A DNA stretch of 64,000 bases, taken from assembly GCA_029204225.1 (NCBI GenBank), contig CM055106.1:34876361-34940360 (forward strand). Reading direction: 5' to 3'. The translations under genes and the position numbers were made by a program. Shown one piece after another: positions 11,326-22,919 of the stretch. Numbering within the stretch: the first letter of the stretch is position 1; every line of letters starts with the position of its first letter. Below the pieces are notes generated by a model that was not told the origin of the DNA, ran no database searches, and was given only the letters and a program-made list of their open reading frames with translations. This DNA comes from Diphasiastrum complanatum. Its lineage: Eukaryota > Streptophyta > Lycopodiopsida > Lycopodiales > Lycopodiaceae.

Positions 11326-12020
11326 TTCATAGTAGATGACTAGATAGTGTTTGATGGTAATTGTATGTTTGAATTTGCTTATAATAATGGTTCAATTGTG
11401 TAATATAGTGTTATTTTTTAATTGCTTGTGCATGTGACAAAAATATTCAAAAAAGAGAGAGCAAGTGTTTAAAGAACGAGCAATTGCACGTTTGCACTTA
11501 AGCTTCGAGTGAGTTTACCAGTGAGTTTGTGTTGTTTCAATTTGTTTCATTATTAGAATACGTTATCTAACATAGTAAGAAATTAAATGTAATTCATAAT
11601 TTTCATTTGTTCAAAGCAATATCGTATTTTATCGCATACACTAGCAATTAATTAATACGCAAAGGTGAAATGTAAATAATTAAAATCCCCAATCCTAGGA
11701 AGGTGTGTAGCCCTTACTTTTCTCTCGTTAAAGGCGAGGTTCTAATCTTTCCAACTTGCATGGAAAAACCTACACGCCGTAGGGAGGGAATATGTGGTGA
11801 CATTCTGAAATAGGACATAACCGCAAGGTTCGGGTATTATAATTATCACATTCAACTCTATTTATAAAAATATACATTAAAAGTATTGCGATGAATATAA
11901 AAAAAAGAATGATAGATAATCATAGATCATTCTCATCATTTACATCCTTTTCATCATCACACTCATCCTTTTCGTCTTGACACTCATCTGAATCTAGGTC
12001 TAGGTATAATCGTAAATTTT
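11326..12020. other. AT-rich region beside the CACTA-type genes
   Basis: No coding sequence seen. It probably contains the downstream end of the minus-strand transposase gene, but I found no CACTA terminal repeat or subterminal array like that at 15.5 kb. Confidence 0.35.
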
Positions 12021-13720
12021 TTATCGTGTCTCTTGATGATGTGAGTTACCCTCATATTCAATCTCTTCTTCTTCTAATTCTATCTCATCCAAATGTGGGG
12101 GCCTCAAATTACCCCCAATTTGGTCTTGTACGATCGTAGGAATCTCATCATTTTCATTTGTACCTTCTTCTCCCATTATTTCGACATCATTTGGAGTTTG
12201 GAGGAGTGGTTCAGGTTCTTCCAAAACATCGTCAAAATTGGGTGGTGGTCCGTCATGTGTATCCAATTCAACAATATCTTTTCCTTCAAACACGTGTCAT
12301 TTTCTTGCATTAAGTTGGATCACATACCACCATCTTGGGTCTATTCGATCTGGATGGAATATAATCTGCCAAAGAATCTAAAAAAATTAAGTTAGTCTTA
12401 TAAGATTTTACATAAATAATTGGATTGCAAATATTAATGACATTGAGATTTTAGAGTCTCACTAGTTCGCAATGTCGTGGCAATACTAAAGTGTCATGAG
12501 AGTCCATCGATATACATTTTGTTGAGTCGATTTGAAAAAACTTTGAGTTATCATTTCTAATCCTGGCGTTGCTTCCATGATACTTTAAACCATTTTACGT
12601 CAAAAATAAAGTATTTGCCATTAGTCTCGTAATCGACTTCATAAATATGTTGCAATGTGCCGACATAGTCTAGGTCGTCCAAAATGACGCTAGGATCTCT
12701 TGCACTAGAACGACTCTCTTGTTGAAAGTTGGCCATTATACCACAATCATATGTACGTCGCTTGTTGTCAACTCTCTCAACACGGTAATGGTGTCCATAT
12801 GCCCACATGGTAATATGATGTATACTAAAACACAAAAAATAAAAAACAAATGTGTGTAATTAGAAATATTATCCATATATTGAGTAGTACAAAAACAAAA
12901 CTACACAAAAGCAATATTACACTAGCCTTCCATCCACATCCGCGAACAAATTCCCATTCTAATTCGGTCACTTATTCTCTGTTTTTGGATGCTTTTAGCA
13001 TCGTTTCAAAAACCCATTCACGAGAGCATTTTGAAGGTAAAGGCTCCAAAGGTTCGTTGTTCTCCAGCGCCCTCCTTCTTCTTTGATTGATATTTCTTCT
13101 TCGTTTCAATGTTATGTTTCTTTCCTTTTTGGCTTTTTCATACCTTGAAATCCGCTTTTCCATTTGTCCACAATTATATAATATGAATGTGTCAATTTTC
13201 TCTTTTAATTGAGGTGAAAGTCTATTTGCACACCATTTCCTTGTGGTACTTCACTCTTAACACGTTCATCTTCTTCTTCACACCACATTTTTGGACTTGT
13301 AGGATGCAATTGTGAGATTATATCGGTGATATAAAACAAAGATTCATGTACAAGCCAACTTTCTGCAATGCTACCTTCTGGCCTTGCCTTTTGTCTCACA
13401 AAGCCCTTCAAAACTTTCATAAAGTGCTCAAGGTAGAACATCCATCTCGTGTGCACAGGTCCTGCGATTGATACTTCTTCGACCAAATGCACTAGAAGAT
13501 GAACACACGTCGTGATGTTTAAGCCATTCACCATGCCATTCCGCTACTCCCATGCGTGGGGGTGGTGGTGTAGTTAGAGGATTATCTCCTCGCCCTCCAA
13601 GAAATCGCCTATTCAACCTTCGAAAAGGATGAGTAGGCGGCATGTATTTGCGATGATTTTTGTACACCACTTTTTTTAACATATTTGTGCTATGTCGACC
13701 CTCACAATAATACATTAGAA
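12021..13720 (-). pseudogene. CACTA (En/Spm) TNPD-like transposase remnant
   Basis: Read from 13720 downward. First comes the end of a Transposase_21-type domain (HRKYMPPTHPFRR, about 13640). After a frameshift there is a clear DUF4218-type stretch (HLLVHLVEEV, GPVHTRWMF, KGFVRQKARPEGSIAE; 13205-13534). A basic linker (13163-12972) follows, then a DUF4216-type stretch (LDDLDYVGTLQHIYEVDY, FDVKWFKV; 12835-12557) and an acidic C-terminal exon (12293-12021). This domain order is characteristic of plant CACTA transposases, which cut the element at its CACTA ends. The catalytic N-terminal half is absent and frameshifts break the rest, so it is inactive. Confidence 0.8.
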
Positions 13721-13959
13721 TTATTGTATGATTCTAATGTTTTAATTTTAAGATAGTACTATTCTTATAGATTGTTGCTTATATGATTCTTTTGCATCTT
13801 GGTGCAGGCTCGAGCTCTACATGCATATCTCTCTTATTTTGTTAACACAAGTATGAAAGTCCCACTCCAATATGCATTAAAGTTCTGTAATCGATTTTTT
13901 TTTCTACTTCATTTCAATATATTAGGCTTTATTGTAATGTATTGTATGTTACTGAATGT

Positions 13960-14935
13960 AGTAATCATATCGGGGCCAGGCAGTGGTGAAAGCTTGGGAG
14001 ACTTTGTAAAAAATTTATATGAATCATTAACTCTTGAGCAGAAAACACATCTGCAAAGTATGCTTAGCCAAGATGAGGGTGGTCCCTCACAAGCGGCCGC
14101 GGCTCCCGCCCCCATCGAAGAGTCATCCACAAATCCTTATTATGACGTGGATCCTCAAGGCAATATAATTGCCAATAGAAAAGGGACGGTGGTTTTGGAC
14201 CGACTCTATTCTTTATGCCAATGCCATTTTGGCGACAGATTATTTAGTAAATGGTCCGAACAACCTGCCGCCGGTAAACGACAGGTTATTGGTACCCTTC
14301 GTGACGAGTTCCAATAAAAAGAGGAATTTGAGGAGAAGGAAATTCATAAGCATATGAGCTTATGGATTAGGCATCGTCGTGATATGGCACGACAAGCTTA
14401 TAGGGACGGGCAATCCAAGCCCTCCTGGTGTTCAAGAAATGATTGGAACCGTGTAAAAGCAGATGAACAAACACCAGATAAATACAAGATTCAGAAAGAT
14501 GTTGCGGCCGCTAGGATGCATGGGCTAGGCAATTCTAGGTTGGGCTTGAGCGGAAAGGCGGGATTGCAAGCAAGCATGGTAAGTGAACTTACACTACTCT
14601 TATAGTTTATCTTTGATTTCATATGCTTTTATTTTTTAATATGCACTATGACTAGCTGCTTCAACGTAGCCCTAAATTAATTTCAACTTAAATTGAATGC
14701 ATAAATAGTTGGCGGACTATGGACTACGAATATGCCTACAGGGAATCGTACGACGCATTAGTCGACAAACTAAAGAGCGAGGGTCATCCTCCAAATGTAA
14801 GTACTAGTTTTTGTATTCATACTAATGTGGTTTGTATCATGACATCAATTTTATTTAATTTAATACGATCAAGCATTAAATATTAATGTAGTTTGTTTGT
14901 TCATGCAGACTGGACATCACGACGACGACGAGTAG
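13960..14935 (+). pseudogene. Second CACTA-type ORF (TNPA/Transposase_24-like), broken
   Basis: One frame runs from about 13960 to 14578, broken only by a TAA at 14315. It contains SLGDFVKNLYESLTLEQK, an Ala/Pro stretch, and then WIRHRRDMARQAYRDGQ followed by a WCSRNDWNRV box, resembling the plant Ptta/En/Spm second transposase. Short downstream exons are plausible at 14710-14796 (GT at 14797) and 14909-14935, ending in an Asp-rich tail before TAG. It is divergent from the TNPD-like gene, with about 250 bases between them. In classical Spm both products come from the same strand, so the arrangement is odd. The family call is by resemblance only. Confidence 0.55.
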
Positions 14936-14936
14936 A

Positions 14937-15504
14937 TTAGGTTTATAAATTGTAGTTGATGTTAGATCTAGAAAGACTCGTGTGACATTCGAGCATCAAT
15001 TTTGTAATACATTGATTCATATTATGAAAATATTATTATTGCAAATAATCGTGCTATATTGCCATTGCTTTTATATGTGCAATGTTCTTTTTTCAAAAAT
15101 TGCAATGTCAAATTTAAAGATGTGGATTGATTTAATAACCAACTAAAAAATTAAAACCATGTGCAATGTCGGATTTCAAAACAACAATCAATATCATATA
15201 TAGAAATCTAAATGGAATTTATGACGTGCACAAAGCAATGCAATAAAGTATTGTCATTCATAATGGACATGAAGTAATGCAATAAAATATAAAATGAAAA
15301 GTAGTTTAAGAATGAAAAGTAGTTTAAGAATGAAAAGTACCTCATGCTTTGTTTGTTGTTTGATCCAAATGTTGAATGCAACTCAAAAATATTGTTCTAA
15401 AAACAATTCACGAACATCGCTTCTCCAAGAACTCAACTCCAAGAACAGCCCAATAAAAATGCACGCGCTGTCTTTTACGCATTTTTTATTTTTTTTTACC
15501 TAAT
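14937..15504. other. AT-rich stretch between transposase ORF and palindrome array
   Basis: No gene seen. A short tandem repeat of GAAAAGTAGTTTAA occurs three times at about 15294-15335. Confidence 0.4.
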
Positions 15505-15932
15505 TTGGGACATCGGAATCCGACGTCTTAATGCGTCGGATAGATGTCGAACACACGTCAGACATTTTTTTTGATCATTCTATTAACAGACGTCGGATTC
15601 CGACAACTATCTGGGACGTCGGAATCCGACGTCCAATTATACGTCGGACATCCGTCGGGAAAATTTTAGCATCATTCTATGTTTACAAACGTCAGAATCC
15701 GACAGGGTTTCAGGACGTCGCAATGCGACGTCCACGTAGGATGTCGCAATGCGATGTCCACGTCAGACGTCGCATTGCGACGTCCACGTTAGAACGTGTT
15801 TCTATCATCGAGATTTTTTGTTTCAGAATCCAGCACGTTGTGCCTGTCGAACTGCGATGTGTTTTAAAGTCGTCGGATTCCGACTACCTTATAGCAACGT
15901 GTTTTTTCGACGTCCATGATGAATAGAAAAAA
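15505..15932. repeat. Array of GACGTC-armed palindromes
   Basis: Several 19-base odd palindromes and half-sites. GACGTCGGAATCCGACGTC is perfect at 15615-15633, with diverged copies at 15509-15527 and 15589-15604. GACGTCGCAATGCGACGTC is perfect at 15714-15732 and GACGTCGCATTGCGACGTC at 15766-15784, with a decayed copy at 15740-15758 and a partial one near 15870-15884. Both arms change together between the GGA/TCC and GCA/TGC types. The array is CpG-rich in an AT-rich setting and lies just beyond the plus-strand transposase ORF, so it may be the subterminal repeat region where a transposase binds. Confidence 0.85.
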
Positions 15933-16180
15933 AATTAAGCTCGCTATTCACGTCGCAAATCGCGGCGGGTGTTGTTGTGTCTCTATCTCTCTCGGTGGTG
16001 TGTCAATGAAGAGTGTCTTCATATATATATTACCTACGGAATGAGCAAACACACCTTTTGAGATGCCTGGTGCGTCGTTCCATTGACTAACTTTAGTTAA
16101 TATATGAGTTACATGTAGATTATACAATTGAAGGTACATTTAAGTACGAGTTTAATCTACTGTAGTTTAAGGTGGCAATA
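15933..16180. other. Spacer, no feature seen
   Basis: No ORF or terminal repeat recognised; the end of the CACTA-type element is probably near here but I cannot place it. Confidence 0.3.
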
Positions 16181-17560
16181 CGAATCTAGTCGATTCATAT
16201 GCTTGAATGGATTAAAATGTTATAGGCCTCTTCATAATATACCATTCTCCAGCACATATCTCGATCTTCGAGAATAAGTTGCCATGTTTCAGTAGATATT
16301 CATTATTTAGTAGATAAGTGGCATCACAGACCCTTATCTAATGGTACCCTATCCTAGGATGTATCTTAGTGAAGTATTTACCCTACTCAGGCGATCTACA
16401 AGGTCATTCATCCTGGGTAACATATGTTTATTCTTAATAGTCACTATTCTCAACCCCTTGTAATCCATGCACATCTAGAAACCTCCATCTTTCTTTGCTT
16501 TTAAAAGAATATGAGCACCCCATGGTGACTTACTCGGTTGAATATGTCCCATCCTCAAATAGTTTTAATTGAAATCTCTATTTTCTCTTTCTGAGAGAAC
16601 ATATAAGGCTGTCTAGAGAAAGGCTGACTTCTTGGAATTAACTCTATCATGTGGTCTACTGACCTAGACGAAGGTAAACCATCATGTAACTCTGATGGAA
16701 AAACATCTTAAATTCACTGTCTGATATGAGTTTTCATTGCTTGTTCGTGATCTAAATCTATTGATTAAAAAAATGTAGAGAATTTACAACTATTCAGATG
16801 CACATCGAAAACATCCGTAATAGGAAAACAAATATTGAAAAACTTTCATACTATGAATAATCAAATGTTTCCATTATATTAACTGTGGAAATCCCATCTG
16901 ACGGTTGTACAAAATTGTTGTCAAATAAAGTAACTACCTTATCACCCTCCTTGAAAGTGAGAACATGTTTCTCAAAATTAATAGCCAGAGAAGGTGATTA
17001 ACTAAATAACCATTCATAACCAAAAATTAAATCGGTATGGGGCTACGTTTTAAACATGAAAATTAACTAATTCTCTATGTGCTTGTTTCAAAACTGGGAG
17101 ATTTGGCACTTTCACGTTCCAAGTCTCCAACTATGCTCTTGAATCTAGATGAACTCTATATCTATGATTGCCGGCTACAGTTGACAGGTGAGTTTCTACA
17201 CAACATGAAAATTAATGAAGTTATGAGTAGAACCAATGTCTAATAAAATACTAACTTTTTCATCTTTGACTGTGTCTGTTAAACGAAACAGTTCATTAGG
17301 CAAAAAAGAAGCAGTACTAAAAGAATATTCACACTCACAATCAAACATGTTAATTTCCAAAGTTTTACCTTTACCACATGGGATTTCGATCATCTATGTC
17401 GTAGGCTTTTTTCTTTTTGGAAAAAACTTCATCATATGTCCAGGCTTGTTGCAAATGAAAGCAATCATTTCATTTGTTTTAGTTACCATAATAATTTTGC
17501 AACAATCGTCTAAAATTTTATGCTACAATGCTTTGGGACTCGCTTGTCATCTTTAAAATA
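16180..17560 (-). pseudogene. Ty3/Gypsy gag-protease-RT remnant
   Basis: Reading downward from 17560 on the minus strand: a degraded zinc knuckle (ICNKPGHMMKF, near 17440), then a retroviral-type protease (LLDIGSTHNFI, near 17215, with Ile where Ser is expected after the Asp), then a long eroded stretch. Next comes the start of a Gypsy reverse transcriptase (PWGAHILLKAKKDGGF, then MCMDYKGL and VTIKNKHMLPRMNDLVDRL, about 16540-16390). Frameshifts and stops are frequent. No YVDD-type RT box, integrase or LTR is present in the window part I could read. It is an old truncated copy. Confidence 0.75.
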
Positions 17561-18742
17561 TGTTGTCAAGATTAAATATATTCTCACATACAAGAGATTA
17601 TCTCAAAACCTTACATTTTTGTATCAAATTTCAAAATGGTTATGGAAAAATTGAGCACATTTGAGGGCTGTCAATGAAACTCTTGGTAAAATACCCCACA
17701 ATAGTTGAGAGCTACATCATTAGCTTTGAGACATAGGCTTGAATCTTAGGTGCTACGAATTAGACATATCTTTGAGCCTTGGTACTCCAAATTTGGCTTG
17801 GCCTTCCTATTGATGTTCTATATACAAGTGACTACAAGTGGTTGAACTAGAAGTCGCTTACAAACATTTCTAGGGATTGTATTTTAGTGTGTAGATTAAA
17901 ATAGTCCCATGCACTAGTCATTGGCATATAATAAAATTTATACCCAACATCATTCATGTGTGCTCTTTATGGAGTATAAAGACATGTTTCTTATATATTG
18001 ATCTTAGACCGTTGTCACTTAGTTGGTGGTGCCTGATGTAGATGATTTCAAAAGCAGAAAGGTTTTTGTCTGAAATTGTTGAGTTGTGCTCATGTTTGAG
18101 GCAATCTAGTATGTTCTTTAAATTAAACTGAAGGATTAAACTATATGACATAAAGGTGTACTTCTTAACTTACAAGAATGAATATGTGTTAGATATGTTT
18201 TAATGTAGTGGGGGTGGGAGACATGAAGGATGATATGTGTACTCTAAATGACATTCAACACCAGTTGCACATGTTGGAGATAATACGATGGGATCCTTCT
18301 CAATATAATAAGCTCAACATCAATGGTAATGTTGTGCTTATGCCTCAATATTCATGATGTCATATCAAAGCACACAAGACCTTGACAACCACAAATGCAA
18401 ATTGTTGGTGGACAATACATAAAATGAAAGCAATGAATTGACTTGACAACTACATTTGTTGGAGACTAATAAAAGACCAAATGATTCACATCATAACATG
18501 AAAGGGAATGCGATTCACTATATCTTATATGTTTCAACATCATCTTCTTGTTGTTAGTGCAATGGGTAGGAGCTTGGATTTAGGCCTCTAGACCAACGTT
18601 TGATCCCCTACACTAATTTGCCCACAAGGATTCTAGAGGCGGTTGTTGAAAATGGTGGGTTGTACCCATTGTGGGGGTGGGTCCTTGTGCCTGATAACTA
18701 TTGTAGAAAGACCCTACATAACATGCTCGTATGTTGAAATCT
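17561..18742. other. Intergenic stretch without recognisable genes
   Basis: Only short chance ORFs. No repeat boundary recognised. Confidence 0.4.
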
Positions 18743-18749
18743 TGAATGT

Positions 18750-18787
<38 letters not shown>

Positions 18788-18796
18788 AGTCTCCTG

Positions 18797-18852
<56 letters not shown>
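18743..18852. repeat. (GT)n-(CA)n inverted microsatellite
   Basis: A GT tract (to 18785), then TACAG-TCTC-CTGTA as a small loop, then a CA tract to 18852. The two arms are reverse complements over about 35-40 bases, so it can form a long hairpin or cruciform. Confidence 0.9.
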
Positions 18853-18853
<1 letters not shown>

Positions 18854-20105
18854 TTGAATGTCAATGGCGAAGCTGTATACACAATTGCTAACAAATAATA
18901 AACCATTCAAATAGCTTAGGAAAAAACACATAAGAGGGATTGAAGTTATGCATGTCAACATAAGATTGAAGTTATGCATGTCAAAGAAGGTAAATAAAAT
19001 CAATTCAAATGAAAGCTAGAAACACAAACATACTAGAAAATAACATTGGAGTTCAAGGGTTGTTCAGACCGACTTTAATTATGAAACAAACAAGTTACAA
19101 GCTTTAAAGCTAATTATTCCCCATTAAGCATGTTCTCATGGTTGTTGACAATTTCTTTTTTTATGTTTTTTCCTCCTCGACTTTTTATGTTTTAAAGCCT
19201 TGGAAACTTGTTGAATGCTGTGATTTTGAGGCACTAGCTCCCCATGCTTGCGCAATCTATATACTTTGTGCATACTCATATTTTCCTATTGCCATTATTC
19301 ATACATGTAGAGCATTCTTTTGAGATTGCATGGGTCAAGCCTTCTTAACATTTTTCCTTTGATGTGTTGCATGTTGAAATAAAGCTCTATCTCTCATAAT
19401 AGACAAGTTTTATAAGGGTGGTTGGTGCATCCACAAATGCGCATGCTTGGCTTCTTGTCAATGAGGAATAGATGTACTTTAGAGTCTTGTGTTTGATGTT
19501 GGTAAGGCCTAGTATGTGGATGCATGACGTTATTGAACATCAAGTTCTAGTCCATGATTCATAGCATGTTGGATAAGAACTTGGCTTGTGGGTTTGCCTA
19601 ACATGCATGAGAGTACATCATTAAAGCTCATGTTGATGTTGTATTTGCCCTCCGAGGCCATGAAGCTTTTTTGACACTTGCACTTGCACTTGCGGGCCAT
19701 GAAGTTCAATGCTACCCATCCTTTGGGGCTGCATGCCCTTTGTAGGGTTGTGAAGACTGTTGGCACATGGTCTTAGAAGCTAAATTGGGTTTTGTGGTGT
19801 GAATTGTAAATAACGTATGTCTATAACATGCTAGAGTAGTTAGTAATGTTACAATTGAAAACATGAAATTATAAGCATACCCACACTAAAAAGATGAAAT
19901 GATAACCATGGGGACAACCCACACCGTATTTCATATTCACTTTTGTATATCGAAAAATTCCTATATCATATTTTTATCTCTTAAAGAACATACAAAGTCT
20001 ATTGAAGAGCTTAGGAGCTTTAATGTTGCAAGACTTTTTGTATGGCCTCTTCTTCATATAAGAAACTATTTCTACCTACAAGGTTTGTTGTTGGCTTATA
20101 CAAGT
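18853..20105. other. Intergenic stretch without recognisable genes
   Basis: A 21-base direct repeat (GATTGAAGTTATGCATGTCAA) occurs at about 18938 and 18963. A minus-strand ORF of 78 codons (19766-19530) has a CKCKCQ cluster but no recognisable family; I do not call it a gene. Confidence 0.4.

Positions 20106-20192
<87 letters not shown>
20106..20192. repeat. (TG)n(GA)n microsatellite
   Basis: TG at 20106-20119 followed by about 36 GA units to 20192. Confidence 0.95.
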
Positions 20193-20194
<2 letters not shown>

Positions 20195-21340
20195 ATCCAT
20201 GTGTCACATTTATTGATTGAGGATAAATGTTCATGATATCCAACATGGCGAGACACTTGGCTTTTTCACATGCTATCTCATCCAAGTCAGCTATTGTTAT
20301 TTGTAGATTACCCATTTTCAAGACTTGGGTATGTTTTTACTATGTCGTCATTGAGTGTGCTTGGCCATGACAATTTTGTGGTTACTAACATTGCGACCCT
20401 TGCCTTAGGGTTAGATATTGTGCGTGACAACAATGACCTTCTGTTAAAGGTATGTTGCACGATAACATACATTCACATTGTATAGGAGGTTGCTTTGGCA
20501 GAGTCATGCGACACGTCCATGGGGACAACATGTGTTCTTCAACCATAGAGTAGTTGTGTTTGGTAAGAGTGGAAATTGTGCCCATGCTTGCACACACTGA
20601 AATTTAGAGTAATGTAAGAGTCTATGTTTTTTTTATCCTACTTTGGCTTGGACTTATAATTATGTGATGTAAATAAAGTGTACTTATTGTACAAAGGGAA
20701 GCTAGCTAACAAAAAGGCGTCCAAAAATAATGAGCTCACTAGATACATGGCCATTAAATATGAGGTCAATGAGAGCGGGCCCTATGTAATTGCCAAAAAA
20801 AAGAAAGATTTTATGATAAAAGCGCGCAATTTCTCTCTACATGTGCCTTGTGTATATATAAAACTCTATATAATTTATTATTGATGCCTAATTCTTTACA
20901 TTTCTATATATGCACACTTGGCGTGCTTCAAACGGGCTAAATTTCTCATTGAATCTCCCAATCAACTTGCGACACGAGGTTATGGACATGCTGCTATGGT
21001 CGGTGACACCTATTTGAAGACCCAGTGTCCGTCATGGGCTAGTCTAACTTCGTCTCAGTGGGCAATAGAAAAAGAAACATCTAAATAAATAAAAGAGAAA
21101 AAAAAGGGGGGCATGGTGTGAATTAAGGAGACCAAGACTAATATTTTAAGACAAAGTAAATATAGGTGTAGATTTTATTTAAGAGCAAATATTAATAAAT
21201 TGTAATTATTTTATTTATTCTCAATTTAAATATGTATTTTATTTTTTAATTCTGTCTAGAGTATCTTTTTTCCTCTCTGGCTTTTGTTATTTTTATTTTT
21301 TTGCCCTTTTTTTCGATCCTCGCAATCTGCTCTACGCGCG
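20193..21340. other. Intergenic stretch upstream of the kinase gene
   Basis: No gene seen. AT-rich, with only short unsupported ORFs. Confidence 0.4.
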
Positions 21341-21531
21341 ACCACTTGGATTCTTGCCACGTGTCATATTGTGAATTGGAGGGTTCTGAATGGCTGGGTG
21401 ATTGAAACGTGGCAGAATCTGAACGCTGATCTTGTGATCTGACTGCAGAATCTGAACGTTGATCTTGAGATCTCTCTTTTCTTTGTTTTCTGTCTTCTCT
21501 ATTCTTTCTTTGTGTTCGTCGCTGCTCTCTG

Positions 21532-21540
<9 letters not shown>
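21341..21540 (+). promoter_or_regulatory. Probable promoter of the AGC kinase gene
   Basis: A G-box (CCACGTGTCA, 21357-21366) and a second ACGTGGCA site near 21408. Two 28-base direct repeats with the core CAGAATCTGAACG.TGATC lie at 21413-21440 and 21446-21473, period 33. Just downstream is a pyrimidine-rich CT tract, often found near plant transcription starts. I see no clear TATA box. G-boxes bind bZIP and bHLH factors; use here is inferred. Confidence 0.5.
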
Positions 21541-21573
<33 letters not shown>

Positions 21574-22919
21574 TGCTCCGCCTGCGCCATAGCTCTACTA
21601 TCTCACGCGATCTCGCTTCCTCGAGACTCGCTTCTGTTCTTTTTTCCTTAGCAGACCCTGCAGCAAGCGCAAATCCCAAGGCGCACGCAGTTGCTCGCAA
21701 TCTTCACATTTTTTGGTGCTTGCAATCTTCTTTTGGATGCCCAGGCAGCCAGCGCTTCTGCTTTGCAGCTTTCCTGGTGTGATTTGCAGCTCAGAGCGGA
21801 GGTAGGACGACCGCCGTTGTTCCTGTGGTGTACCCTGTCTGCCTGCGGTTCCTGCAGCAGGTAGAGCCTGCTGGCTGATTAGGGTTAGGCCTGCAGATGT
21901 ATCTATCGGAAGAAAGAACTGTAGAGCTGATCAAACTTGTCTTGGTTCTGTACAACGTTTTTTCTGTGATTTTGAAACTATAATTTCTACAAATGCCGCC
22001 GTTCTCTGCCATTTATGGTGCTTGATATTGGCTGCTATGACTTTTTGTGTTGTTTCTCTTGCGTTGACGAGCTCCTTTCTATTTTTGATTTGTATACTTG
22101 AACAAACCTTAGCATTTAGGCTTCCTGAGCTTTATCTCAGCTTTTGGATACCTTGGTACGCTCAATTTCCGTCTCGTTTTTGTAGATTAACCACTGAACT
22201 TTCGGTTGGTCGGATCCTTGTGTTGCGCAAGTTCTGAGCAACACTGCAACAGAGCTTAGATGCACGTACACGGACCAAAACTTTCATTTACGTTACAAAG
22301 TCTTGTGAAAAGCGTTAACTTAACCTTTCATTAGGTTTGCGCTTAATAGCTAAGACCTGTTTTTGGTTCTAGCAAAAGCGAAACTGAAAACGTTCGTGAC
22401 ACCTGCTTAAGTGACAAACGTACTTCTATCATCAGCGCTGGTTGCACATTTTGGCCGTGTCTTGTCGCATGGCAAGTTAGCATTATGTTATGAAACCAAG
22501 TTGAAATATCTTTATAAACATGCTGATCCTTTTTTAGCTCTTAAGCCATAGTATGGTCGTTTTGGATGTCAATCCATCAAGCATATTTCTCACAGGTATC
22601 TTGATCTACTAAAGGCTTGTTTGCTATAATTGCAGAATTTATTTTTTCTTGGAAGCTGGGAAGCCTACACAAATGCTAGCTCACTTGCCAACGAGAATTG
22701 CTGAAGCTGGCAGTGAGCGGAAGGCCTTCAGTTGTAAGCTGCATATTATTATGGATCTTAAGATTAATGGAATACCTTGGAAAATAGGTTATTATCTTTA
22801 ATTTTAGACACTCTCTCATGGCTTGGAGGACAAGGGGCTTGCCATACAAGGAGAATACTGAATCTTAGATTGGAACAGCCTGTCAATCCATTAGGTTCAA
22901 TTTCTGTGTACGATAGGCA
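21541..22919 (+). other. Probable 5' untranslated exons and introns of the kinase gene
   Basis: The stretch begins with a (TC)n tract (21541-21570). Good splice-like signals suggest an intron from 21802 (AG|GTAGGA) to 22635 (TATAATTGCAG) and another from 22734 (GTAAGC) to 22807 (TTTAATTTTAG). The coding ATG at 22920 follows. Introns in the 5' UTR are usual for this kinase family, but these limits are only read from consensus signals. Confidence 0.4.
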
